NCBI GenBank assembly: GCA_007692755.1
Contig: REBL01000141.1
Coordinates: 1-64,000 of the forward strand
Length of the DNA stretch: 64,000 nt
Source: Nodularia sp. (in: cyanobacteria)
GTDB lineage: Bacteria; Cyanobacteriota; Cyanobacteriia; Cyanobacteriales; Nostocaceae
Reading direction: 5' to 3'
How positions within the stretch are numbered: position 1 is the first letter of the stretch; each line of letters starts with the position of its first letter. Positions 25,630 through 34,350 of the stretch are shown here, piece after piece. The notes under the pieces are model-generated. The model had not been told where the DNA came from, ran no database searches, and worked only from the letters and a program-made list of their open reading frames with translations. A program made the translations under genes and the position numbers.

Positions 25630-28600
25630 ATGAAAAAAATTAACTCTGAAGATGCGGCTTGGTTTCGCGCTAAGACATTAAAAGAACGGATTGCAACGAG
25701 TTCAGAAAACTTGGTGTATGATACTGAATTGGGACAAAGACGACTGCAAAGATGGAAATCAGAATCAACCTTTGCCGATGAGGATTTATTTGCTCAAAAA
25801 TTAGCCATAGACGGAATTACAGCCGCAGAATTTTGTCGAATCTTGGGACAAACTGTAACACCCATACCCCTAGCATGGGTAGAAGAAATTCAGCAAGCTT
25901 ATGAAAATTTAGACACGCCAGATATCTCAAACCTGTTAGCTAATTCGAGTTTACGAACACATCCGAGTTTTGGATTTTTGAATGCCATTTCTCCCCTGTT
26001 AGCTCAGGGTATAATCAAACTGAAATCAGGTTTAAATAATATCTCAAATCTTCCTGATAATTTCAGTGATATTCATGATATCCTATTAGAAGGATTACCA
26101 GAAAAACTGCTGTTCATCCTCAATGCTACCTTAGTATTAGAGATGAATGTCGCCAGATTGCAGGGTTTGTTGACAGGTAATCATCCCCCAGAGCGTTTTG
26201 CCAGCTTTATACAACGGTTGCAAAATCCAGAAGTGCAATTAGCATTGTGGCAAGAATACCCAGTTTTAGCGAAACAAGTTTTAGAAGCAATTAATTTCTG
26301 GGTAGAAAATAGCTTAGAATTTATGCAGCATCTTTGTGATGACTGGCGAGATATTTGTGAAAAATTTCAGCCCCCAACTAACTCAGGTAAATTAGTCAAA
26401 GTTAAGCGGGGAGAAGGCGAAACCCATAATCATGGTAAGTCGGTGATTATCCTCACATTTGCTAATAATTGGCAGTTAGTTTATAAACCAAGAACATTAG
26501 CAGTAGATGACCATTTTCAAGAATTGCTGCTGTGGTTAAATCAAAAAGGCTTTGCACCAGCTTTTCGGACTTTACAAATACTCAACCGAGGTAATTATGG
26601 TTGGGTAGAGTTTGTTAATACTCAAGAATGCCATTCAGCAGATCAATTAGAAAAATTTTATCAGCGTCAAGGTGGTTATTTAGCTTTATTATATGCCTTA
26701 GAAGCCACAGATTTTCACTTTGAAAACTTGATTGCATCTGGAGAACATCCGGTTTTAATTGATTTAGAATCTTTATTTCATCCCCGCAATGAAATATCAA
26801 TGACAGCCGCAGATACTCTGACGAGAGAAATGGTTGCAGATTCAGTATTGCGGGTTGGTTTATTACCGCAGGTAGCCTGGGGAAATACCCAAGGAGTTGG
26901 CATTGATTTGAGTGGTTTGGGGGGTGCTAAGGGACAGTTAACACCGGAGAAAGTCCGTAAATTGGTGCAGGTAGGGACAGATACCATGCGCTTTGAACGT
27001 CAACAGGGTGTAATTGCAACTAGTCAAAACCGTCCCCAATTCAATCAGCAGGAAGTAAAAGTACAAGAATATACAGATGCGATTATAGAGGGATTTACTG
27101 CTGTTTATGGGATTTTAGTCCAACATCGCCCAGAATTACTGAAGATTTTAGACAGGTTTGCAGCTGATGAAGTGCGGGTGGTGATGCGTGCGAGTCGAAC
27201 CTATGCTTTATTATTGCGGGAAAGCTATCACCCAGATTTTTTGCGAGATGCCTTAGAGCGCGATCGCCTATTTGATAAACTGTGGATAGATGTGAAAAAT
27301 CGTCCTCAACTGAGTCAAATCATTGCCGCAGAACATGAAGCACTGTGGAAAGGTGACATTCCCTTATTTACCACATCTCCCCATTCCTGTGATTTATATC
27401 ATCGAGACACAGGCTTACACATACCCAACTTTTTCACCCAATCAGGAATAGAATTAGTCCATCAACGCTTGCATAAGTTCAGCGAAAAAGACTTACAAAA
27501 ACAAACATGGTTTATTCAAGCCACCTTAGCTACCTTAGAAATGGCTAAAACTGGGGATAAACATCAAATTAAATTAAAAAAACCAAGCTCAGATATTACA
27601 GTTACAACCCCAGCTACACAAACCCAATTCTTAGCTACAGCTTGTAAGATTGGCGATCGCTTAGAACTATTAGCCCATAACAACGGTGAATATGTCAACT
27701 GGATGGGTATCAGCCTTACTCCCAGTCAGCAATGGACATTATCGCCCTTGAGTACAGACTTGTATGCAGGTATACCCGGAGTAGCCTTATTTTTAGCTTA
27801 CTTGGGAGAAATTACCCAAAATCCTACCTATACAAACCTAGCCCAAGCAGCCATAAAAACCCTCAAACAACGCCTAGAGAGAAAGTCAGACTCCATTACC
27901 TTCATCGGTGGCTTTAGTGGTTGGGGAGGAATTATTTACACATATACCCACTTAGGAATATTATGGCGACAACCAGAATTAATCGCCGATGCGGTAAATT
28001 TAGTTGCAAAAATTCCCCCTTTAATTGCCCAAGACCAACAATTAGATATAATTTCTGGTGCTGCTGGTTGCATTGGTAGCTTACTCAGCTTATACGAAAC
28101 TTCTCCCCATCAATTCATTCTCGATGTCGCCATTCAATGCGGTGAACACCTCCTTACCCAAGCCCAAACCACAAATAGGGGTATTGGTTGGAAAACTCCA
28201 GCCAGTGAAACTCAACCCCTGACAGGATTTTCTCACGGTGCAGCCGGCTTTGCTTGGGCGCTAGAGAAATTAGCCGCAATTAGCAAAAAACCAGAATTTG
28301 CAGCCGTAGCCACAGCCGCAATTAACTACGAACGCAGTCATTTTGACCCCACAACAGGCAACTGGTTAGATTTACGGCAAAACGAAGTAAAAAATAGTTT
28401 CATGACTGCATGGTGTCATGGTGCGCCGGGTATAGGCTTAGGACGCTTAGGCATTTGCGGAAAGACACCAGACGAAATCATGTCTCAAGAAATCACAACC
28501 GCCATCCAAACCACCATCAAACAAGGATTTGGCCATAACCATTGTCTGTGTCATGGAGACTTAGGAAACATTGACCTACTACTAATAGCAAATAAAAAAT

Positions 28601-28845
28601 TAGAAAACCCAGAAATTGCCCAACAAATTGAAAAAATAGCCAGCAAAACCTTATCTGATATCCAACAAAACAACTACCGTTGTGGACTCCCACTAGGAAT
28701 AGAAACCCCAAGTTTAATGGTAGGTTTAGCAGGTATCGGTTACGGACTCCTACGCCTTGCTTATCCCCAACTCATCCCCTCCATCCTCCTCCTAGAACCC
28801 CCAAAACAATCCTCTCCATCTCTGCGCCTCTGCGCCTCTGCGTGA
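25630..28845 (+). CDS. lanM: Class II lanthipeptide synthetase LanM
   Basis: About 1071 residues from ATG 25630. The N-terminal two thirds match the DUF4135 dehydratase domain, which phosphorylates and eliminates Ser/Thr of a precursor peptide (VKVKRGEGETHNHGKSV, LVYKPRTLAVDDHF, ALEATDFHFENLIASGEHPVLIDLE-type motifs). The last 370 residues are a LanC cyclase. Zinc ligands are Cys929 (AWCHGAPG), Cys974 and His975 (CLCHGDLGN), with the conserved SHGAAG at His869. The frame is open upstream to GTG 25558, but those 24 codons come partly from the repeat. The last residues (SLRLCASA, stop) derive from a CTCTGCG dispersed repeat. Confidence 0.95.
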   Translation: MKKINSEDAAWFRAKTLKERIATSSENLVYDTELGQRRLQRWKSESTFADEDLFAQKLAIDGITAAEFCRILGQTVTPIPLAWVEEIQQAYENLDTPDISNLLANSSLRTHPSFGFLNAISPLLAQGIIKLKSGLNNISNLPDNFSDIHDILLEGLPEKLLFILNATLVLEMNVARLQGLLTGNHPPERFASFIQRLQNPEVQLALWQEYPVLAKQVLEAINFWVENSLEFMQHLCDDWRDICEKFQPPTNSGKLVKVKRGEGETHNHGKSVIILTFANNWQLVYKPRTLAVDDHFQELLLWLNQKGFAPAFRTLQILNRGNYGWVEFVNTQECHSADQLEKFYQRQGGYLALLYALEATDFHFENLIASGEHPVLIDLESLFHPRNEISMTAADTLTREMVADSVLRVGLLPQVAWGNTQGVGIDLSGLGGAKGQLTPEKVRKLVQVGTDTMRFERQQGVIATSQNRPQFNQQEVKVQEYTDAIIEGFTAVYGILVQHRPELLKILDRFAADEVRVVMRASRTYALLLRESYHPDFLRDALERDRLFDKLWIDVKNRPQLSQIIAAEHEALWKGDIPLFTTSPHSCDLYHRDTGLHIPNFFTQSGIELVHQRLHKFSEKDLQKQTWFIQATLATLEMAKTGDKHQIKLKKPSSDITVTTPATQTQFLATACKIGDRLELLAHNNGEYVNWMGISLTPSQQWTLSPLSTDLYAGIPGVALFLAYLGEITQNPTYTNLAQAAIKTLKQRLERKSDSITFIGGFSGWGGIIYTYTHLGILWRQPELIADAVNLVAKIPPLIAQDQQLDIISGAAGCIGSLLSLYETSPHQFILDVAIQCGEHLLTQAQTTNRGIGWKTPASETQPLTGFSHGAAGFAWALEKLAAISKKPEFAAVATAAINYERSHFDPTTGNWLDLRQNEVKNSFMTAWCHGAPGIGLGRLGICGKTPDEIMSQEITTAIQTTIKQGFGHNHCLCHGDLGNIDLLLIANKKLENPEIAQQIEKIASKTLSDIQQNNYRCGLPLGIETPSLMVGLAGIGYGLLRLAYPQLIPSILLLEPPKQSSPSLRLCASA

Positions 28846-28850
28846 CACAA

Positions 28851-30995
28851 ATGAAATACCCAATAATCCTACAACATAACAGAGAAGATTGTGGAGCCGC
28901 CTGTTTAGCCACCATCTCCAAATATTATGGACAACTATTCACCATCACCCGTGTCCGAGAAGCCGCAGGAACCGGACAATTAGGCACAACATTACTCAAC
29001 CTCAAACAAGGGGCGCAGGTATTAGGCTTTAACGCCCGTGGAGTCAAAGCCCCTTTAGACTTAGTAGATAAACAACAAATACCCCTCCCGGCAATTATTC
29101 ATTGGAAAGGAAATCATTGGACTGTTTTATATGGGCGCAAAGGTAAAGAATATATCTTAGCTGACCCTTTAGTCGGTGTACAAAGATTAACTAAACAAGC
29201 TTTATTAACTGGCTGGACTAATAGTGTGATGCTGCTATTAGAACCCCGTCCTGATTTTCTAGAACAACCAGATGATCGGGAAAATTTGGGAAGTTTCAAA
29301 AAACTAATTCAGCGTTTTTACAACTACCGCTATATACTGGCAGAAGCTTTATTATTAAACTCAGTCGTCGGTTTACTTTCCCTATTATCGCCCTTTCTGA
29401 TTCAAATTCTCACAGACGATGTTTTAGTGCGAGGAGATACCCAATTACTCACAGGTATTGCATTGGGAATCTTAACTATGAGTTTAATTAGTAGCAGTTT
29501 GCGCTGGGTACAAGGTAACTTAGTCTCCCATTTTGCTCATCGTTTAGAATTAGATTTAGTCTTAGAATTTGCTCGCAATATTTTACGCTTACCTTTATCT
29601 TATTATGAATCTCGCCGCAGTGGTGAAGTCGTTAGTAGATTACGAGATATTCAAACCATTAATCAATTAATTTCGCAAGTTGGTGTCACTTTACCCAGTC
29701 AATTGTTAGTTGCGATCGCTTCTTTAATTGTGATGCTATTTTACAGCTTACAACTAACGATAGTATCAATCCTGATAGCTGTTTTTATGACCTTGGCAAC
29801 TGTAGTTTCCTTTTCCAGGTTACAGCAAAAAATCCGCAAAGTTTTAGGTTTAGTTTCCGAAAATCAAGGAGTTTTAGTAGAAACCTTTAAAGGTGCATTA
29901 GTCATCAAAACCACCAATGCTGCACCAGAACTTTGGCAAGAATTTCAAACTCGCTACGGAAGACAATCAAACTTAATGTTTCGCACCGTGCAGATTGTTT
30001 TAACTAACACCATTTTTTCCAATTGGGTAGCCACTGCTGGGGGAATTATTTTACTGTGGTATGGTAGTATCTTAGTAATTAATCGAGAAATTTCCATCGG
30101 TCAATTATTAGCCTTTAATAGTTTAAATACCAATATTCTCGCCTTAGTAAATACCTGCGTCGGCTTCCTGACAGAATTTACTCGCGCCCAAGCTGCCACA
30201 GCCAGGTTAAATGAAGTCATTAACTCAACACCCGAATTTTCGGAAGTTACTCAAAAACCAGTTGTCAATATTCCAGACAATGCGGATATTTGTTGTGAAA
30301 ACCTGAATTTTTATCATGCTGGTAGAGTCAATCTCTTAAAAGACTTTTCCCTAAATTTACCAGGAGGAAAAGTCATTGCTATTATCGGTAAATCTGGATG
30401 TGGTAAAAGCACCCTCGCGAAATTAATTGCTAGCTTATATAATCCCCAGTCAGGTAATATTCGTATTCATAAATATAACCTTTCCGATATTGATCCTAGT
30501 TGCTTACGACAACAAATAGTATTAATTCCCCAAGATGCACATTTTTGGAGTCGTTCTATTTTAGATAACTTATCTCTGGGTTCTCCCCATATTAGCTTCG
30601 AGGAAATAGTTACAGCTTGTCAAGTTGCAGATGCAGACAACTTCATTAGTAAATTACCAGAAAAATATCAAACCATTTTAGGAGAATTTGGGGCGAACCT
30701 TTCCGGGGGACAAAAACAAAGACTAGCCATAGCTAGAGGAATTGTCACAAACCCTCCCATTTTGATTTTAGACGAATCTACCGCAGGATTAGATCCCGTG
30801 AGTGAAAGTTTAGTATTAGAACAATTACTAGCTTATCGTCAGCATAAAACCACCATTTTAATTAGTCATCGTCCCAGAGTAATTAAACGTGCCGATTGGA
30901 TTGTATTCTTAGAAAATGGACAGCTAAAACTACAAGGTACACCCTCAGAACTACTGAATATTCCAGGGGAACATTTAGACTTTTTAATTCCTTAG
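28851..30995 (+). CDS. lanT: Peptidase-containing ABC exporter (LanT type)
   Basis: 714 residues. It cuts the leader of a modified peptide after Gly-Gly and exports the core. Residues 1-130 are a C39 peptidase with catalytic Cys14 (EDCGAACLATISKYYG), His89 (NHWTVLYG) and Asp105 (ILADP). Residues about 160-450 form the transmembrane domain, and from about 490 the nucleotide-binding domain: Walker A GKSGCGKST near 513, signature LSGGQKQR, Walker B ILILDEST. The frame stays open upstream within lanM, but only ATG 28851 gives the conserved peptidase start. It begins five bases after the lanM stop with no Shine-Dalgarno, so translation is probably coupled. Confidence 0.95.
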   Translation: MKYPIILQHNREDCGAACLATISKYYGQLFTITRVREAAGTGQLGTTLLNLKQGAQVLGFNARGVKAPLDLVDKQQIPLPAIIHWKGNHWTVLYGRKGKEYILADPLVGVQRLTKQALLTGWTNSVMLLLEPRPDFLEQPDDRENLGSFKKLIQRFYNYRYILAEALLLNSVVGLLSLLSPFLIQILTDDVLVRGDTQLLTGIALGILTMSLISSSLRWVQGNLVSHFAHRLELDLVLEFARNILRLPLSYYESRRSGEVVSRLRDIQTINQLISQVGVTLPSQLLVAIASLIVMLFYSLQLTIVSILIAVFMTLATVVSFSRLQQKIRKVLGLVSENQGVLVETFKGALVIKTTNAAPELWQEFQTRYGRQSNLMFRTVQIVLTNTIFSNWVATAGGIILLWYGSILVINREISIGQLLAFNSLNTNILALVNTCVGFLTEFTRAQAATARLNEVINSTPEFSEVTQKPVVNIPDNADICCENLNFYHAGRVNLLKDFSLNLPGGKVIAIIGKSGCGKSTLAKLIASLYNPQSGNIRIHKYNLSDIDPSCLRQQIVLIPQDAHFWSRSILDNLSLGSPHISFEEIVTACQVADADNFISKLPEKYQTILGEFGANLSGGQKQRLAIARGIVTNPPILILDESTAGLDPVSESLVLEQLLAYRQHKTTILISHRPRVIKRADWIVFLENGQLKLQGTPSELLNIPGEHLDFLIP

Positions 30996-31013
30996 AAAAA
31001 CCCATTAAATTCC

Positions 31014-31204
31014 CCCATCTCCTTAGTAAGGCTACGGTGTATACACATCCTGATCCTGAAAGGGTTTCCAGTCCTAAAAATAAGATTTAACCGGATATCC
31101 AGTTCCCCTCCTCGCTTGCGGGGAGGGGCTAGGGGTGGGGTCTTATGGCAGAAAAAAACAATTCCCGACTTGTGTGTACACGGTAGCCTTACTAAGGAGA
31201 TGGG
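31014..31204. mobile_element. MITE-like element, copy 2, with both terminal inverted repeats
   Basis: The 34-bp ends at 31014-31047 and 31171-31204 are inverted copies with two mismatches (common core CTCCTTAGTAAGGCTAC). Between them lie an internal GC-rich hairpin (31105-31128) and the body shared with copy 1. The element is 191 bp, non-coding and has no visible target-site duplication. Size and structure fit a non-autonomous miniature element. It separates lanT from the precursor gene; the rest of the 30996-31405 gap holds only the promoter listed next. Confidence 0.7.
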
Positions 31205-31262
31205 TTGGGGGTGAGGTTCTATATTTTATTAAAACCATACTGTAAATCCTCCCAGCTATCCC

Positions 31263-31295
31263 TTGACTTTACGTATGAGAATGATTATTATTTTG
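31263..31295 (+). promoter_or_regulatory. Promoter with Fur-like box upstream of the lanthipeptide precursor
   Basis: TTGACT (31263-31268), a 17-base spacer and TATTAT (31286-31291) make a good sigma-70-type promoter. The 19 bases 31277-31295 (GAGAATGATTATTATTTTG) match the Fur consensus at 14 positions and would cover the -10 box. The transcript would have a leader of roughly 110 bases before the precursor ATG. Confidence 0.45.
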
Positions 31296-31405
31296 AAATT
31301 GATGCTAAGTCATCGATAATACTTGGAAAACTGCGACTTCTAGGGAATATTCCCATCAAGACGCAGAAAATCTTAGTGAACACTTTTACTCCAAAGAGGT
31401 AAATT

Positions 31406-31627
31406 ATGTCTAATATAGATATCATTCGCGCTTGGAAAGACGAAGAATATCGCCACAGCTTAAGTGCTGAACAACAGGAACAGCTACCAGCAAATCCCGC
31501 TGGCTTAATTGAACTGAATGATGAAGATATGTCATCTGTTTCTGGTGGTTCATCACTACATACAGGTTGTGGTAATCCTTTACATACACCAGTTTTCTCT
31601 TGTGAAACAAAAGAGTTAATTAGCTAA
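31406..31627 (+). CDS. lanA: Lanthipeptide precursor, mersacidin-type leader
   Basis: 73 residues. The leader (1-48) starts with DIIRAWKDEEYR and contains NPAGLIELNDEDM, the pattern of mersacidin/lichenicidin-type class II leaders. It ends in Gly47-Gly48, the expected cut site of the C39 exporter. The 25-residue core (49-73) contains Cys55 and Cys66 and eight Ser/Thr. Ser50 to Cys55 and Thr61 to Cys66 have equal spacing and could each form a ring, which is a guess. GAGG lies six bases before the ATG. Context (lanM, lanT, hlyD) makes this the substrate of the locus. Confidence 0.9.
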   Translation: MSNIDIIRAWKDEEYRHSLSAEQQEQLPANPAGLIELNDEDMSSVSGGSSLHTGCGNPLHTPVFSCETKELIS

Positions 31628-31656
31628 TTTGATTTAGCATTCCCAAAATTAGATTT

Positions 31657-31675
31657 CCCGATTCAAAAAATCGGG
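31657..31675 (+). terminator. Hairpin between precursor and HlyD gene
   Basis: CCCGATT, five loop bases, AATCGGG: a 7-bp perfect stem extended by G-T pairs, 30 bases after the precursor stop. No T tract follows. A partial terminator or mRNA-protecting hairpin here would give more precursor than adaptor transcript. Confidence 0.45.
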
Positions 31676-31696
31676 GGTCTAAACATAATTGTAAAA

Positions 31697-33190
31697 ATGA
31701 CTAACACAATTCCCAACTTTCTCCCGACTGCAAAATCTGATGAATACTTACCCAGTATTGGTATTTGGACAAGATTAGGAGGATTATTTCTAGTTAGTTT
31801 TGTCGGTGCTGCTATCATAATTGCAGCCTTGACAAAATATCAGCAAACAGTAAAAGCATCTGCGAATGTTCGTCCCACTGGTGAAGTGCGAATAGTCCAA
31901 GCTGCGACAGCAGGAACTGTTAAAGAAATCTCTGTTCAGGAAAATCAGGTAGTACAACAGGGTGATGTTTTAGCAATTCTCGACGATACGCAATTGCAAA
32001 CTCAAACCAGTCAATTGCAAGGAAATATTCAAAAATATCAATTACAACTTGCACAATTAGATGCTCAAATTCAGACTTTAAATCGGCAAATCGCCACAGA
32101 ATCAGAACGCAATCAACGTATTATTAACTCAGCTTTAGCTGAACTTGAACGCACACAACGAGATTATCAAGATAGAAAAGTAGCTGTTAATAGTGAATGG
32201 GAAGAAGCCCAAGCTAATATCAAAATTGCCGAAAATGAATTGCTGCAAGTTAAATCAGATTCAAAGTCAATTCAGGCTAACTTAGCCAGTGCAGAAGCTG
32301 CGTTAAAAGCCGCAATTATTAAACGTTCGCGTTATGAAGACATAGCCAAATCTGGTTCAATTTCTCAAAATCAATTAGAAGAAGTTCAACTAGCTGCAAC
32401 TCAACAAGCACAACTTGTAGAATCACAAAAAGCTACCTTAGAAAGTCAAAAACAAGTTATTCGACAAAAAGAACAAGCTTTAACATCTGCAATAGCTAGA
32501 AGTAAAAAAGCTGATTCATCTCTTAGTCCTAGTAATGCAGTCATTACAATTGCTGAAGAAAAAGTAGCGACTGAACGGGCTAATGGAGAAACCAATTTAG
32601 CTCGATTACAGCAAGAAAGAGAAAGTTTAATACAACGCCAAATTGAACTTCAAGACCAAATAAATAATACAAAAAAAGAAGTCCAACAAGTTTTGAAACA
32701 GGTAGAAAAAACTGTAATTCGGGCTTCTGCAACTGGGACAATTTTGCACTTAGATTTACGCAATCCTGGACAAGTGGTAAATTCAGGCGGTTCTATAGCT
32801 CAAATTGCTCCTAGTCAAACTCCTTTAATTATTAAAGCCCGTGTCGCTGCTGCTGATATTAGTAAAGTGTTTATTTGCGATTCTCCAGAGGTCGTAAATT
32901 GCCAAAAAGGACGGGTAAAAATGCGATTATCTGCCTATCCTTACCCCGATTACGGTGTACTGCAAGGCGCGGTGAGGACAATTACAGCCGATACTATTTT
33001 ACCACAAAACAACATGACAATTGAACCTTATTATGAGGTAACAATTGAACCTGAAAAACTTTATTTACAAAGAGATTTGCAACAATTTCCTATTCAAGCG
33101 GGAATGGAAGTTTCCGCAGATATTATTGCTGATTCAGAAAGTATATTAACATTTATTCTGAGAAAAACTCGCTTAATTACGAATTTATAG
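31697..33190 (+). CDS. HlyD-family membrane fusion protein
   Basis: 497 residues. A short cytoplasmic N terminus precedes one transmembrane helix (about residues 28-48). The split lipoyl/biotinyl-like motifs follow (ATAGTVKEISVQENQVVQQGDVL at about 78 and IRASATGTILHLDLRNPGQVV at about 350). These flank a long coiled coil (about 105-340), and a beta-barrel domain lies at the end. Such adaptors link an inner-membrane ABC exporter to an outer-membrane channel. With the C39 exporter encoded 0.7 kb upstream, it most likely completes export of the lanthipeptide across the envelope. No TolC gene is in the window. Confidence 0.92.
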   Translation: MTNTIPNFLPTAKSDEYLPSIGIWTRLGGLFLVSFVGAAIIIAALTKYQQTVKASANVRPTGEVRIVQAATAGTVKEISVQENQVVQQGDVLAILDDTQLQTQTSQLQGNIQKYQLQLAQLDAQIQTLNRQIATESERNQRIINSALAELERTQRDYQDRKVAVNSEWEEAQANIKIAENELLQVKSDSKSIQANLASAEAALKAAIIKRSRYEDIAKSGSISQNQLEEVQLAATQQAQLVESQKATLESQKQVIRQKEQALTSAIARSKKADSSLSPSNAVITIAEEKVATERANGETNLARLQQERESLIQRQIELQDQINNTKKEVQQVLKQVEKTVIRASATGTILHLDLRNPGQVVNSGGSIAQIAPSQTPLIIKARVAAADISKVFICDSPEVVNCQKGRVKMRLSAYPYPDYGVLQGAVRTITADTILPQNNMTIEPYYEVTIEPEKLYLQRDLQQFPIQAGMEVSADIIADSESILTFILRKTRLITNL

Positions 33191-33275
33191 ACATTCAATT
33201 GAGCATTGGCTTTGGTTACAATTATCGGTAATGTTTTGGATTCAAGTAGTTAGGAAAAAAACTGAATCTATGTTT

Positions 33276-34268
33276 TTAACTTAATAAGTCAGCACGGGGT
33301 TTAAAGGTTTCTATTTCCCGCAATTTCTCATACAGTTCCCGTTCTTCAGGAGTGAGATTTTTGGGTGTGACAATTTGAATTTCTACTAATTGATCGCCAC
33401 GTTTACCGTTTTCACCAGGGTAGCCTTTATTTGCTAAACGCAGTCTTTGTCCAGTCCTCACACCTGGGGGAATGGTCATTTTCACTGGGCCATCGAGAGT
33501 TGGTGCTTCTACTTGTCCGCCTAAAACTGCTTCACAGGGAGTTACTGGGACTTGGCAAAATATATTGAAACCATCTAGTTTAAATAGGACATGGGGCAGT
33601 ACGGTAATTTTTAAGTAGAGGTCGCCACCACCAATACCTTGGTTTCGTAAGCGGATACTTTGACCTGTGACCATCCCTGGGGGCATATTGACTTCGAGCG
33701 ATCGCCCATCCTCTAGTCTAATCCGTTCTTTACCACCCTGATAAGCTTTTTCTAGTGGTAAGGTTAATCTCGCTTCAATATCCCGACGGGTGGCGCGCGG
33801 TGGACTTTTGGGGACAGTATACTCAACTCGGCTTTTAGGACTACGAAATGGATCGGTTTTGGTGCTACTGCCATTTCTGCTTTCTTTCCGACCTCCTACA
33901 CCAATAACTTGATTAATAAAACTCTCAAAATCATTAAATTGTCCTGGATCGACATTTTGAGTGTTAGTACGACCATTTGAAGAACCAGCCCAGGTTTTAG
34001 CTTTTGGTGCTTTGTTATTCACAAAGCCTTTTTGTTTCCAGTAGCGGCTAAACTGATCGTATTGCGATCGCCTAGCCACATCAGAAAGAACTTCATAAGC
34101 TTCACCGATATCTTTAAACTTCTCCTCGGCTTCTTTGTTACCCGGATTTAAATCGGGGTGATATTGTCTTGCTAACCGCCGATATACCTTTTTAATTTCT
34201 TCGCCGGTAGCATCTTTAGTTATTCCTAAAATTTCGTAGTAGTCGCGAAAATTCTGCAAATTTTGCAT
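33276..34268 (-). CDS. dnaJ: DnaJ-type co-chaperone without zinc finger
   Basis: 330 residues. The J domain (1-70) has the HPD motif in RQYHPDLNPG. A short Gly/Ser-rich linker follows, then two C-terminal peptide-binding domains (LTLPLEKAYQGGKERIRL, PGENGKRGDQLVEIQIVTPK). The zinc-finger repeats of class A DnaJ are absent, so it is class B (CbpA/DnaJ3-like). It lies 76 bp after the dnaK stop on the same strand; the dnaK3-dnaJ pairing is conserved in cyanobacteria and suggests the two act together, probably at thylakoid membranes. Confidence 0.9.
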   Translation of the reverse strand: MQNLQNFRDYYEILGITKDATGEEIKKVYRRLARQYHPDLNPGNKEAEEKFKDIGEAYEVLSDVARRSQYDQFSRYWKQKGFVNNKAPKAKTWAGSSNGRTNTQNVDPGQFNDFESFINQVIGVGGRKESRNGSSTKTDPFRSPKSRVEYTVPKSPPRATRRDIEARLTLPLEKAYQGGKERIRLEDGRSLEVNMPPGMVTGQSIRLRNQGIGGGDLYLKITVLPHVLFKLDGFNIFCQVPVTPCEAVLGGQVEAPTLDGPVKMTIPPGVRTGQRLRLANKGYPGENGKRGDQLVEIQIVTPKNLTPEERELYEKLREIETFKPRADLLS

Positions 34269-34324
34269 AGCTCAATTATTTAACTGTTAATTTTAGATTT
34301 TGGTAATAGAAATTGGGGACAGAC

Positions 34325-34350
34325 AGACGCGATGAATCGCGTCTCTACAA
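34325..34350. repeat. AGACGCGAT-GA-ATCGCGTCT palindromic repeat at the dnaK stop
   Basis: A perfect 9-bp-arm palindrome (34325-34344) followed by CTACAA, the same flank as the copy at 43548-43573. On the minus strand TTGTAG from this flank supplies the last Leu codon and the TAG stop of dnaK. Confidence 0.8.

Noticed and set aside
27180-27210. GAGTCGAACCT as part of a tRNA
   Set aside because: It lies in the middle of lanM coding sequence, with no cloverleaf.
28680-28850. N-terminal extension of the LanT frame
   Set aside because: It overlaps lanM in another frame and is Pro/Arg-rich low complexity; the C39 peptidase starts at ATG 28851.
31205-31402. 65-codon frame before the lanthipeptide precursor as a second precursor
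   Set aside because: It begins in the MITE-like element, lacks a Gly-Gly leader and covers the promoter region; there are no core-like Cys/Ser/Thr features.
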